NCBI RefSeq assembly: GCF_028476545.1
Contig: NW_026731824.1
Span: forward strand, 97,501 to 161,500
Length of the DNA stretch: 64,000 bases
Reading direction: 5' to 3'
Source of the DNA: Physella acuta
Taxonomy: Eukaryota > Mollusca > Gastropoda > Physidae
Shown: positions 44,840 through 58,102 of the stretch, in pieces
How positions within the stretch are numbered: the first letter of the stretch is position 1
Layout: the number at the start of each line of letters is the position of its first letter
Program-made: the position numbers and the translations under genes
Notes under the pieces: model-generated
Database searches by the model: none
Seen by the model: only the letters and a program-made list of their open reading frames with translations
Told to the model about the DNA's origin: nothing

Positions 44840-45305
44840 ACAGATCGATTTGTTTTTCTCCCTAGCCACGACACAGCAGATATACTATATCACATGTCAA
44901 CACTTCAAAGAGCACATATTATATAGGCCCTACACTTCTAAGACTCTGAAGAGCGGTGGATCATGAAACCTTGTGCTATCCACGCCACCTGCAGTGCTAT
45001 AATCTTACAGCACCGTTTTTTTTTTCGCCAGCCAACATTTCACAACATGAAACAACGATTTGTGCTGTACATTCGTGAGATACAGCAGGTTACAACATGA
45101 ATTCGATATTCACCTAGGTCACTACATAAACAGTCAACGTTGACGTTATAGCCAGTCAAGGCGAGTGGGGTGGGTTAGTTAATCAACAGTCAAGACTAAA
45201 GAGCGTACCATACGTACGCTGATCTACAGACAATAGAGCTATACAATAGCAACAATATGTTGCCGCTCCACTACACCTGCCAGCAGAGGGGACGAAAACG
45301 CCGGC
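44840..45305. other. No gene seen
   Basis: Single-copy-looking sequence up to the minisatellite. Confidence 0.4.
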
Positions 45306-45309
45306 TCAA

Positions 45310-46760
45310 TGGAATCTAGTTGAACGTCGATTACCTAACCAACTAGCCTGGACTAGAAGTCGATTACCTAACCAACCAGCCTAGACTAATAGTCGATTAC
45401 CTAACCAACCAACCTGGACAGTCGATTACCTAACCAACCAACCTGGACAGTCGATTACCTAACCAACCAGCCTAGGCAAGACAGTCGATTACCTAACCAA
45501 CCAGCCTAGACTAATAGTCGATTACCTAACCAACCAGCCTAGGCAAGACAGTCGATTACCTAACCAACCAGCCTAGGCAAGACAGTCGATTACCTAACCA
45601 ACCAGCTTAGACTAGTAGTCGATTACCTAACCAACCAGCCTAGACTAGTAGTCGATTACCTAACCAACCATTCCGGACCAGACAGTCGATTACCTAACCA
45701 ACCAACCTGGACAGTCGATTACCTAACCAACCAGCCTAGGCAAGACAGTCGATTACCTAACCAACCAGCCTAGACTAATAGTCGATTACCTAACCAACCA
45801 GCCTAGGCAAGACAGTCGATTACCTAACCAACCAGCCTAGGCAAGACAGTCGATTACCTAACCAACCAGCTTAGACTAATAGTCGATTACCTAACCAACC
45901 ATTCCGGACCAGACAGTTGATTACCTAACCAATCAGCCTAGGCAAGACAGTCGATTACCTAACCAACCAACCAGGACAGTCGATTACCTAACCAACCAGT
46001 CCGGAGCAGACAGTCGATTACCTAACCAACCAGCCTAGACTAATAGTCGATTACCTAACCAACCAGCCTAGGCAAGACAGTCGATTACCTAACCAACCAA
46101 CCTGGACAGTCGATTACCTAACCAACCAGCTTAGACTAATAGTCGATTACCTAACCAACCAGTCCGGAGCAGACAGTCGATTACCTAACCAACCAGCCTA
46201 TGCAAGACAGTCTATTACCTAACCAACCAACCTACACTAATCGTCGATTACCTAACCAACCAACCTGGACAGTCGATTACCTAACCATACAGCCTGGACT
46301 AGACAGTCGATTACCTAACCAACCAGCCTAGACTAATAGTCGATTACCTAACCAACCATTCCGGACCAGACAGTCGATTACCTAACCAACCAACCTGGAC
46401 AGTCGATTACCTAACCAACTAGCCTAGGTTAGACAGTCGATTACCTAACCAACCAACCTGGACAGTCGATTACCTAACCAACCAGCCTAGGCAAGACAGT
46501 CGATTACCTAACCAACCAGCCTAGGTTAGACAGTCGATTACCTAATCAACCAACCTGGACAGTCGATTACCTAACCAACCAACCTGGACAGTCGATTACC
46601 TAACCAACCAGCCTGGACTAGAAGTCGATTACCTAACCAACCAGCCTGGACTAGAAGTCGATTACCTAACCAACCAGCCTAGACTAGACAGTCGATTACC
46701 TAACCAACCAGTCTGGACTAGAAGTCGATTACCTAACCAACCAGTCTGGACTAGAACTAG
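45310..46760. repeat. Minisatellite with mixed 29-, 33- and 34-bp units, about 45 copies
   Basis: All units share gtcgattacctaaccaacca. The variable spacer takes a small set of forms: acctggaca, gcctaggcaagaca, gcctagactaata, ttccggaccagaca, gtccggagcagaca, gcctggactagaa. The order of forms is partly repeated (for example 45475-45590 and 45730-45845), showing block duplication. Confidence 0.95.
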
Positions 46761-47339
46761 AACTAACCTGCCCGGACAAAACACGTCAAACTACGTGCCG
46801 ACTACCAAAGTCAAATATTATCAAGAAGAGACAGCATTTAAACAGGCAGCCTGACACAAGACACTTTACACACGACAACAAAGGAGCAAGACAAAATAAC
46901 ATGACAAGAGACATTCAACTAAGGGTAGATAATAAAACTCACAGGAACTAACAATGATTTTTTTTCAGTTAATTTATTTTTATCTTCACACAGTCAGTTT
47001 TTATATCATTAGTTTAGCTGAAAATAGACTTATAATAAACTAAATCTGCTTATTTAATGAGATTGAGATACGTGATGACGTAAGATTATATGTTAATTAT
47101 GACATGGTTAATTAAGTAGGAACATAATGCCATATTAGCGTAGTAAACCACTGGTCAGGGTGAGCGAACCAATCAGAAACGTGAAGACCAGTCATGGTCG
47201 ATTGGCTTGGCCCGAGTCACGTGATCAGAGGATGCGGTAGTTCGTTGAGCGTCATCAGACAGAAGATAATGAACAAATAGAGGTCAAAGTTTTGCGTAGA
47301 GTAGGTCAGAGATGTCAGTTGGTAGAGACATCTCACTGT
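46761..47339. other. No gene seen
   Basis: No recognisable feature. Confidence 0.4.
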
Positions 47340-48721
<1,382 letters not shown>

Positions 48722-48728
48722 CATATTT

Positions 48729-48729
<1 letters not shown>

Positions 48730-48787
<58 letters not shown>
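48730..48787. repeat. (TA)n microsatellite
   Basis: TA run on the other side of Helitron H1 copy B. Confidence 0.93.
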
Positions 48788-48793
<6 letters not shown>

Positions 48794-48914
48794 AATGGGT
48801 GAAGTTTGACATTTCAAGTATGTAAGTAAATAAACGGTTATCTGTATTTTATAGTCACTAAGGTTATTTCATCGAAGCACACCACAGGCTGATTACATAG
48901 AGCAAGTTAATTAA

Positions 48915-49497
48915 AAGCTCCGGTAAAAAACAAAGTTTTTAATACTCGTTAGAATACAGTTATTTCTTTATAGCCTTATTAAGATACATCCGCATATGCA
49001 TTTCCACTAAAAAAAAGTTCGTGGAAAAATCTTTGTAACTATGACAACGTCGGCCATCTTGAAAAATTAACCCCTTCGAAGGTTTTGTATCATTCATACA
49101 ATAATATATTTTACTCCCAATAAACAATGAATTTATAATCTTCTTCCATATTTTGGGATACTCAGCTAAACATTTTAAGTGCATATCTTCGACCAAATTT
49201 TTTATGAATTTTCAAATTGTGGGTCCATTAAAAACACAATTTTAATGCCCCAAAATTCTACAAAATTAAGTGTTTTGAAGGAAATTATGAAAATTCATAG
49301 GGCATAAAATATAATATTTTATGAATAGTGGAAAACCTACAAGGGGGTTATTTTTTCAAGATGGCCGCCATTCTCATAGTTACCAAGATTTTTCCACCAA
49401 TTTTTTTAGTTGAAATGCATATGCAGATGTATTTTAATAAAGCTGAAAGAAAAACAACTGTTTTCTAACGAGTATTACATTTTTATTACCGGAGCCT
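48915..49497. mobile_element. Foldback MITE with about 200-bp inverted arms
   Basis: Left arm from aagctccggtaa through aatactcgttagaa, catatgcatttccactaaaa, ggccatcttgaaaaa to ttcatacaataatat; right arm is its diverged reverse complement ending in aacgagtatta...ttaccggagcctt. Arms are about 85% alike by eye. The minus-strand frame 48960-49196 lies inside an arm and is not a gene. Confidence 0.8.
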
Positions 49498-49528
49498 TCC
49501 CCTTTATATATCCCTATATCTTATTTTT

Positions 49529-49531
<3 letters not shown>

Positions 49532-49582
<51 letters not shown>

Positions 49583-49592
49583 CTCTCTCTCT
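49532..49592. repeat. (CT)n microsatellite
   Basis: CT run with TT interruptions, about 140 bp past the 3' end of gene 2. Confidence 0.95.
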
Positions 49593-49730
49593 GATAGCCA
49601 AAGACAGAAATGTATACAAGGTTGCAAATGTCAAAGCTTCATTATGACTTGAAAATGCGACGAAGAAAAACACATTGCGAGCGATAGTGTACACGTCTTT
49701 ACTTTAAATTTAAAGTAGTAAACATTAGTT

Positions 49731-52014
49731 TTATTCATAATAAGGTTTAATTTTTCCATCTCCTAAAATGTACGTAGTGTCTGTACTGTTGCTTGTGTAG
49801 TACGCTCCAAGACTAAAACCACTTGGGCTCATCACAAGAACATCACACAGAGATAAAATAAATTGATCTACTAAGGTCCACTTGAAACCATCACAGGCAT
49901 CGGAGCCACTTCGCTGACGGTCTATATGCTTGATTTGAGCTCCATATTCCAAGAAACGTTTACCGAAGAAATTATGTGAAAGGATCCTAACATTGATGTA
50001 ATCAGAAGCTACGTAAAACATGGCGTCTCCTTTCGTATCTTTGGAAAGCATGAAATTATGTAACATTGGCAAATCTTCAACAGTAACAGCCGTGAAAGGT
50101 TCATCATGTGGGTTTGATGGATTCTGACCAACGCGGACATGTGCACAGATGAGGCTAGTGTTGCCGACATCATAAAGAGATTTTAACTTCGTCGCCCGAC
50201 CATCATTAACTGGAAGTACGCCTTTTTTCTTGAGAAAAGTTTCTCCAAGAATGGATACCAGTTCAGACATAACTGGGGGTGTTGGTCGCATGAGTTCGCC
50301 CCATGCCCAGTGAAATCTACCTCGCCTGGTTAGCAGACCGTTCCACTGTTTAAAAACGCTGGAATATATAGGGTTGACACCAAAATAATCAAACATGTCG
50401 ATGTTAGTTATAAGATACAAAACTCTCTGTGGGTACATTTCGTTGAAATCTCCGGATTTTAGACTTGAAGAAAACTTCAACCCAGTACCTGTTGTCATTT
50501 CATATACGGTGTTATCTTTGGTCGGTGGGTCAAGATCTGGAGGTGGCAACCATTGTACTTTAAATGGCACAAAGAAATGTGTAATGTCACAAGGACTACT
50601 CATGATTATACTAAAACGTCGGTTGACAAGCCTAGAGAGGACGTAAAGAGAAACTATGGTTCGCTGTCGGTCTCCCAATCCACCGCAGCCATGTCTCTCG
50701 TCACAAACGTAAACTAAATAACGAGCCCCGTCGCTTGAGTTTGACCAAGACAATGTTGGGGGCATGATTTGAGGCTGGGTAAGAATTGTTTTATTCTGCT
50801 TTTGGTAATCCGTTGAAACTAATTTAAAATGACTTTTGGGAGCTTTAGCGTTGAAAAATACCGTTGGCCATGTTTCGTGTATCAATGTAAAATTGTACTT
50901 GAATGTTGTAGTGGGTACAGTAACCGTGGTCATACGAGACGTAGGTGAGTTTAACTTAACTTCAAGGGTGGTCGCTTCTGGCGTGTGTGTGGTCATTCCT
51001 TTCTTTGTAGTAGTTAACGGTGGCGTAGACAATGTAGACTCGAAATAACGTCTTGTTGTATTTATGTCGAGAAATGAAGGCAGCCTTTCGCCATGATAAT
51101 TCTTGTTTGAGGTATTTGACATCGTCGTCTCTCGTGTTCCAACATTCACCGTTTCGTTGGAAACGAATCTTAAATAAATTGTTCCCAAAAGAAGGAACAC
51201 AAAAACTATACAAATCAGCTGGATCAAACAATTGAAGTACTTGTAATTCTAGTGAATAAAACATTTAAAATATTAGTTCTTGCTAAATAAATCGCAGTAT
51301 TATTATTTATGTATTTTAGAGGTTAGGCAAAAAAAAATAATTCTAGTGAAAATGTCTAATCATAAGTCACTGTTAAATCCTATTGGTTAAGTAGGTACAA
51401 TGTCACTGTTTTCTTAGGCGCAGGTATAAACGCATGTGTAAAATGTAATTCTTAAAATGTATTAAATAAGTGCTAAGTTTACAGTATGCGTTTATGTTGT
51501 GAAACCACTTTTACTAGCTATGGCTATACAAAACCACAAAAGGGTTACGAACACTGGTGTAAAATAAAACAAACTCTCATTTACTGGAATGATGCGTACC
51601 CTATGCTGGTAGAATGTAAATAATCGATTCAGGCATTTATTCCTGCTTTTAGCTTTCCTTCCATAGTCATATGGAGACTGACCAGAGCTCTCATCGCGAG
51701 GAGAGAGTTAACAGGTTAACAGGTACTAAAACATTAACCCAAGCACACATCTTCACTTCAGTGTATGTGTACGTGTACGCTAAAATGTAACATGTGATAT
51801 GTGGTCCATGTCCGAGTACATATATGTGATTTTAAGCAAGAATTTCCATTCAACTAATAATCAGGATTTTTTTCCAGCTAGGCTTATAATTTATTATTTG
51901 TATTTATGTTGTAACCGTTATGTATGATGTCAGTTCTGGTAGATTACCCGAAATTAAGAAATCACTTACTCTACAGTTCATTTTCCGACATAGTAATCTG
52001 TTGATGTGTAGCAT
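49731..52014 (-). CDS. Fucosyltransferase-like type II membrane glycosyltransferase, gene 2
   Basis: Same architecture as gene 1, in opposite orientation. First coding exon 52014-51970 (MLHINRLLCRKMNCR; acceptor attcacag before 52030, donor AGA|gtaagtg) is again exactly 15 codons; second exon 51248-49731 follows acceptor ttcactag, phase 0. Predicted length about 520 residues. Signal anchor LIQLICIVFVFLLLG after a basic tail; Thr/Ser-rich stem longer than in gene 1; catalytic domain with CGGLGDRQRT, ICAHVRVGQNPSNP, DQFILSLCD and SGFSLGAYY. Most of the catalytic domain is conserved, the stem is not. No ATG exists near the start of the large exon, which supports the two-exon model. A Golgi-resident fucosyl- or related transferase is likely; the substrate is unknown. 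TAA overlaps AATAAA at the end. Confidence 0.82.
51249..51969 (-). other. Intron of glycosyltransferase gene 2
   Basis: 721 bp, GT...AG, at the same phase-0 position as the 2,877-bp intron of gene 1. No element recognised within it. Confidence 0.75.
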
Positions 52015-52349
52015 TTCTCTTTTTGTAAACTGTGAATTTAAGAAACTTTATGTTTTGATTCAATAGACACCGGGTAGAATAACAATGTTATAATTTATGT
52101 ACAAAAAGAACAATTTTTAAGATTAGCTACTGAACACAAATAAATTAAATTCTCACAATAACTGAATACAAACACAATCAGCTAACATTTATTTCACGAC
52201 AAGGTTATAGACCTTGAATTAATAAAAAGCAACACTAATCGCTTATCAGTCTCCAGGTGTGAATTTAGCTATCCTGACCTCTGGTCACCGTTTTGTTCTA
52301 TTAAAATTATTGATTACCTAAACAAGCAGGCAATTGAACCCTGAACATT

Positions 52350-52445
<96 letters not shown>

Positions 52446-52447
52446 TG

Positions 52448-52531
<84 letters not shown>
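52350..52531. repeat. (TA)n microsatellite with gta interruptions
   Basis: Long TA run about 0.3 kb upstream of gene 2's first coding exon. Confidence 0.95.
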
Positions 52532-52534
<3 letters not shown>

Positions 52535-52989
52535 GTCCTTACTGATTGTTGAAGAAAAAAATACACCGATTATCTATCGAGAAAAAGACGTTTGAACTGC
52601 TCAAACAAACTACACGTAGTGACTGTTCCTGCAAGCACCGTCGTTGTATTCATTTCGTGACACAAAAGCCTTTGTTAGCTGCCTCCACTGCAATAAAACA
52701 TGACCGCGTCAGCACATTACCTGTTTTGTCGATACCAAATCATGTCGGCAGACATAGTCAGTTGTGAGGGCCTATCTAAAATCTCAATGTGGGCAGTCGA
52801 TTCAAATCAGCGATTTATTCGCCTCCGCTACATAAGAAAACGTCTAATTTTAAACACGTTTTACTTGTGTTTGGGTGAGTCAGTCAGTAAAGTTTGGCTA
52901 AGGCGAAGAAGCACACGGGACTTTTTTTTTTCAATTTGCTATCTATAATTGTCAATGCCGACGACAGATCTAACGGCTACGGCCAATGA
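52532..52989. other. No gene seen
   Basis: No recognisable domain in the short frames present. Confidence 0.4.
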
Positions 52990-53193
52990 CCGACTTTTTT
53001 TCCTGGGGGGGGGGGGGGGGGGGGGGGACTTGAAATACTCGGGGGGGGGGGGCGAACTAAAATTTCCGGGGGGGGGGGGGGAGACGGAAAAGTATAAAAG
53101 TATAAGAGTTAAAAGTTTGTATATATATATATTCTATATACATTCCATTTCGTTCGAGGGGGGGGGGGAGTGGTGGTAGACTGGAAGAAACTC
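52990..53193 (-). mobile_element. CAGTGTTTCTTCC MITE, left-truncated copy
   Basis: Right end gactggaagaaactctttg is the inverted terminal repeat; interior has four G runs separated by ttgaaatactc, cgaactaaaatttcc and aaaagtataagagttaaaag, and tatacattccatttcgttcg, as in the 55057 copy in reverse. Confidence 0.75.
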
Positions 53194-53714
53194 TTTGCTG
53201 TATATATGTGCTGTAAAGAAAAAAACTTTTTATGTGGATATTTTGGCCTAGTAACTGACTTGTGGTTGTCACAGAAGTACTTCTATGCTTTTGTTTCTTG
53301 ATATTTTTAACCTTTTATACTAGCTAAAAAAAGTGACGGGAAGAATATATAGAGCATACATAAGCGGATATTTCCTTATTGTGATTTTATAAATAATCGA
53401 CCTGTTCATAATCTTTAAAGTATTAAATTATTTGCAATGCCAAATTGAGCAATTTTGTCAAGCTTCGGCAAACTAGCAGAACACAACTTATAACTGCAAG
53501 AAGATGGATAATACAAAAATACAACGCTTGCTGAATTTAAGGCAAAGCCACGCATCTGTGAACTGGTGTCTGAAAGTCATCAGCAGAAGTTACACTGTTT
53601 TGCAGTCAATATTCTTTATTTTAATTTAGTTTTCAAATAATATTTTAATGATTTTGTTGATTGAACACAGTGATGTTGATGCATGGTTCGTTTTATACAG
53701 CAGCAGTAAAATAT
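53194..53714. other. No gene seen
   Basis: AT-rich spacer. Confidence 0.4.
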
Positions 53715-53725
53715 ATACCTCTGTT

Positions 53726-54119
53726 ATCTTCTTCTTCTTCGTTCATAGTAATTAGTGTTGGAAGGGATCGAGCCTTATCTGCCAGAGGGTTTGAACTCGA
53801 GGGTTTTTCGAATTTATCAACCATTAGCTTTGCCGACTCGACCATGCTTCCATCACAATTAAGGATTACGTGTCAACTGATTATGCGCCATTGAGGCCAT
53901 TGACTCCGATTTCAGCCTGCTTTTCTTTTTGGATTTGCTTCCATAGCCTTTGTCCAACCAAGAACAAACTACAAGGCAGCAGTTGATTGATTTTGGAGTT
54001 GTCTCTCCTAGAAGAGTGGCTGTCCCCAGCTAACGAGCCTCATCTACCTGAGGGTTCGAACTCGAGACTTTTCGGTTTAGCAACCATGAGCTTTACCGAC
54101 TCGACCACGCCGACCCCTG
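53726..54119 (-). mobile_element. Dimeric tRNA-derived SINE, copy S2 (complete)
   Basis: Full-length copy with perfect 11-bp target duplication atacctctgtt (53715-53725 and 54120-54130). Two tRNA-like heads, each with A box (cgtggtcgagtcgg) and B box (gagttcgaaccct), are separated by a body containing ctggggacagccactcttct; AAG-rich tail. Confidence 0.92.
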
Positions 54120-54130
54120 ATACCTCTGTT

Positions 54131-55048
54131 TTGAATTTGAACAAAAAAATCATATTTTATTTTGTATTCTTTCAAGGTTTCGATGCATGAGCTCTTGAGC
54201 ACATGAAGATGATGGGTTTCACTATCCCTATAAAGGTTAAAAACTACTGTTCAGGGCTATAAAGTTGACGGTCAGTGATGGTGGTATTCATCGAAACACA
54301 TTACTCTCAACAAAAAAAGCCTAAATGTGTTTTGCAATATATAAAAACCGACAGAGGTCAGGAGGTCTATAAACATGACTTTTAAATTACGTTATTCCTA
54401 CTAAATCATTAGAAACAAAAAAAAATAGTATTTAAAGATAATTTAAACAGTATTAGACCACCCATTAGCATATTGATAACCTTCAGTTCAGGAGTTATTT
54501 ATTAAAATCTTCACGCTTTTTAACATGATTTTACCCCACACACTATTTAACACACATTGTTAAACATCGTCACAAAAAGCCAAACCCCCGCATCTAAAAA
54601 GACTTCAAACCTCAGCTTACACGTTTTTGTCTGTAAAAATAATCGATTTCTCTGTAAAATATTTACTGAGCTTCGTCAACATTGATTATATTAAAAAACA
54701 AAACAATCGCCAGCCTATTAAAAAGGTGCAATATCTGCTAATCTTCAGTTTTCAACACTATTTATTTAGGCATGTGTGCCACAAAATTCCGACCACCTCC
54801 ATCCTCCAAGTAGCAAGACGTTGTTTAATGACGAACTTTTATAAATTTCTATGTAACGTGGGAACCAGGCTAGTTGTCATCAAACCATTATCATGATCTG
54901 TATTGCTTGTAAATTTTTTAAAGACCACTTGGTCAACATTAGCTTTTAAGTACATTTTACAATAGACCAGACTGAGAGTGTTTTGGATGATCTACTTAAT
55001 GACATATTGCAAATCTTTCTTAACCTGTTAAAACATAAATAGACGTTG
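54131..55048. other. No gene seen
   Basis: AT-rich. The plus-strand frame 54627-54896 has no recognisable domain. Confidence 0.4.
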
Positions 55049-55056
55049 GATGTTAA

Positions 55057-55270
55057 CAGAGTTTCTTCCAGGCATCTCTTCGCCCCCCCCCCCCCCCCCC
55101 CCAAAGAAAGTCTACCACCCCCCCCCCCCGAATGAAATGGAATTTATATAAGAAATATATACTTTTAACAGCGCCCGCCCCCACGAAAATTATATTCGCC
55201 TCCACCTTGAAAATTTCAAGTTCCCCCCCCCCCCCACTCTCTCGGAGTAAAAAGTTTGGAAGAAACACTT
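55057..55270 (-). mobile_element. CAGTGTTTCTTCC hAT-type MITE, complete copy
   Basis: Ends cagagtttcttccaggc and gtttggaagaaacactt are inverted repeats of about 14 bp, flanked by a perfect 8-bp duplication gatgttaa (55049-55056 and 55271-55278). Interior has four long C runs. This copy defines the family also seen at 6872, 9655, 30667, 52990 and perhaps 59779. Confidence 0.9.
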
Positions 55271-55419
55271 GATGTTAATGTTTTGTTTGTGTGAGCGTGT
55301 TAAAATGCCGAGAAAAATAATGATAATTTAATGAAAGGATTAAAAGATAATGTGAAACTATACTTACATATTTTTTTTATGACAGTGTGTGTAAAAACAA
55401 TTAAAAGCAAATGGGCCTA

Positions 55420-55990
55420 TTGTCTTTGTTTTGTTTTTCCTTGATTTACTTGGTTTTCTTTGGTTTTCATGTTTTTCTTGTTGTTTTTTTTTTCCTCGTT
55501 TATTTTTTTCCTCCCACATTTTAAAAAATTGTAGTTTGTTTTCCTTTTTTTTTTTTTGCTTCCTATATTTTTCTTTATTGTACTGTTTTTTCCTTTTTTT
55601 TTTTTGCTTCCTATATGTGTAGTTGTAGGCTTAGGTGTATGTGTTGGTGTAGATATAGGTGTGGCTTTAGATGTAGAAATTAGTCAAAATAAAAGTGTGA
55701 TTGTTGTTGTTTTTGTAGCTGTAGTGAGTGTAAGTGTAGGGGTCGATATATATGTTTGTTTAAAAGTATTTGCTGGTGTAATCTAGGTGTTACAATTGGT
55801 GTAAATGTAGTGAAGCGTTTTTTTGAATATTGGTGTAGGTTGTGGTGTAAATGCAGATGTAGGAGATAATGTAGCGATCTGTATGTGGGTATTGAGTTTG
55901 TTATATGGGTTGCTGTAAAGGTTAGAGTAGTGGTTGATGTAGGTGTGGTGTACATATAATGCATAATATAGTTGGTGTTGGTGCTAGTGT
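55420..55990. repeat. T-rich tract and degenerate ggtgta hexamer tract
   Basis: 55420-55615 is nearly all T with C/G interruptions and the phrase tttttttttttgcttcctata twice; 55615-55990 consists of degenerate gtgtag/ggtgta words. Old slippage-derived sequence; its frames are not genes. Confidence 0.75.
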
Positions 55991-56228
55991 AGGTACTGGG
56001 AATGGGTTAGGGTCGGAAGATTAGTGATTGGATCGCAATAGTGACGGGTTGTGAATTGAATGATGGTTTTGTTACTAGAAGGTTTAAGTTAATTATGAAT
56101 TAAATTTGCTATTTTTCAACTTTGCCGGTTAACCTGTTGTTCAATCTATTAATTTAATGCTACGGCAAATACGATGTAGGGTCTATTTCATAGTCTGCTT
56201 GGCTAATACAATCACTTCTGATTAAATG

Positions 56229-56470
56229 ACATGAGCACAAACCCCTTTTCGATGATAAAGTAGTCCCAACACTCGCACAAAGAACATTCTACCAGAAGGT
56301 TGGATCTGCCCTACATATTTCATCATTACGCGGACCATTAACCACAGGTGGGCGAACCCCTTCTCGCTGATATTGTAGTAACACACGTTTGCTATACAAC
56401 ACTCCCACAAAGAACATTCTACGAAAAGGAAGGATCTGTCCTACATATTCCATCGGTACGCAGACAAGTG
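56229..56470. repeat. Tandem duplication, unit about 120 bp
   Basis: cacaaagaacattctacCag with ggatctgccctacatatttc (about 56275-56325) recurs at 56405-56455 as cacaaagaacattctacgaa, ggatctgtcctacatattcc; upstream caaaccccttttcgatgata / cgaaccccttctcgctgata also match. Function unknown. Confidence 0.75.
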
Positions 56471-56891
56471 CTTTGACCATAGGAGATTTAGCATCTATGT
56501 TCAAAAACCCTACGGTCAAGCACCGCTGTGTTTAAACCCCTAGGGTCAAACTCCTATGGCAAAACATCTATTACCAAAGCACCAGTGGTTAACAAACTAT
56601 TAGTCAAAGCACCTAGGACCATTCCATCGTTGATTCTAGTCAGCTCACTGAAGCAGGACGCCACACAAATTAGATCAAGTGTTGATTAGTTCGTCACGAC
56701 CGTTAGAGCCGCAGGAAACAATTAGTGCTTACTCAAGTTACGCCAGAGTGTCCCAGCTGTTTGAATGTCACTTTGATTGGATCTCCACGTCTACTCAATA
56801 ATACATGAATAATATAACGTACTTCCAAACTTCGGGTTACGGATATCTAGATAAAACACGTTTCAGTTTAAGATGTTTTACAGATTGCATA

Positions 56892-57282
56892 GGGGTCGGC
56901 GTAGTCGAGTCGGTAAAGCTCATGGTTGCTAAACCGAAAAGTCTCGAGTTCCAACCCTCGGCAGATGAGGCTCGTTAGCTGGGGACAGCCACTCTTCTAG
57001 GAGAGACAACTCCAAAAACAAACAAATGCTGCCTTGTAGTTTGTTCTTGGTTGAACAAAGGCTATGGAAACAAATCCAAGAAAAGCAGGCTGAAATCGGA
57101 GTCAATGGCCTCAATGGCGCATAACCAGTTGACACGTAATCCTTAATTGTGATGGAGGCGTGGTCGAGTCGGCAAAAAAGCTCATGGTTGATAAATTCGA
57201 AAAAGTCTCGAGTTCAAACCCTCTGGCAGATAAAGCTCGATTCCTTCCAACACTAAAAATTAAGAACGAAGAAGAAGAGGAG
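56892..57282 (+). mobile_element. Dimeric tRNA-derived SINE, copy S1 (complete)
   Basis: Starts ggggtcggcgtagtcgagtc, carries a first tRNA-like head (B box gagttccaaccct), body ctcgttagctggggacagcc, second head (gcgtggtcgagtcgg...gagttcaaaccct), and ends in gaagaagaagaggag. Perfect 12-bp target duplication acagattgcata (56880-56891 and 57283-57294). The variable-arm spacing suggests a Leu/Ser-type tRNA origin. Confidence 0.93.
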
Positions 57283-57294
57283 ACAGATTGCATA

Positions 57295-58102
57295 CAATTT
57301 GATGTTTTTGTAAAATAATCAATAAGTGGTTTTCTTTCATTAATTATAAATGTATTGTGCAAAGAGTTTTCGGTCAGTGCTTTTCTGTATAAAAAAGTCT
57401 GTTACTAATTTGGCTTAAAATGTTATGATTTGATTTGAAAAACAAATCCATTTAAGGTAATTTATTATACTCTTGAACACATCGACACAAAAGGCGACTG
57501 ACAAAGACAAGCAGACCTGCTTGGAAACAGTGAAACGTAAATACACACAGCCATAAAGACGTGCCTTTACACATAGACATTTACACACACTTATAGACCC
57601 ATACAGACTTACATGCATAGAAATTTTTTTTTTAAAAATAGACACAGACACATCACTAAAGACACAGACATACAAGGTGTTTAACTCGTAAAGACTCTTA
57701 GAGTTTTATTTTACTGTATGATAAGAAATCGTTTAGTGATAATAAAATGTCACATGTCTATATTATAATATGAAGTTACTTTACTCCATGGATGAATCAG
57801 TAATTAACATAATTTTACCTGTAACAGCTGCCATAATCTTACAAAACTATGTAAATATAAAGTTCAAGAACAACCAATGACCACACAATACTAATAAAAG
57901 TGTAATTAATAATATATGTGTTATTATTAAATGGAATTTTGTATGTCCACTGGAAATAAAATAAATGTAATTAAAAAAAATACTATGAACACCTATTCGA
58001 TTATGCATGTAATACCTTGTTGCAAACAGTATTGGGAAGAAAATATTTTTGAACAAACATCACACATTTAATCTATTTTCAACAACAAATTCAGCCATAG
58101 CT
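57295..58102. other. No gene; cacaga-rich stretch
   Basis: 57480-57675 has loosely repeated acacagacat words. This region also contains the putative 3' UTR of the exon at 58103. Confidence 0.4.

Noticed and set aside
48960-49196. 78-codon minus-strand frame
   Set aside because: Falls within one arm of the foldback MITE.
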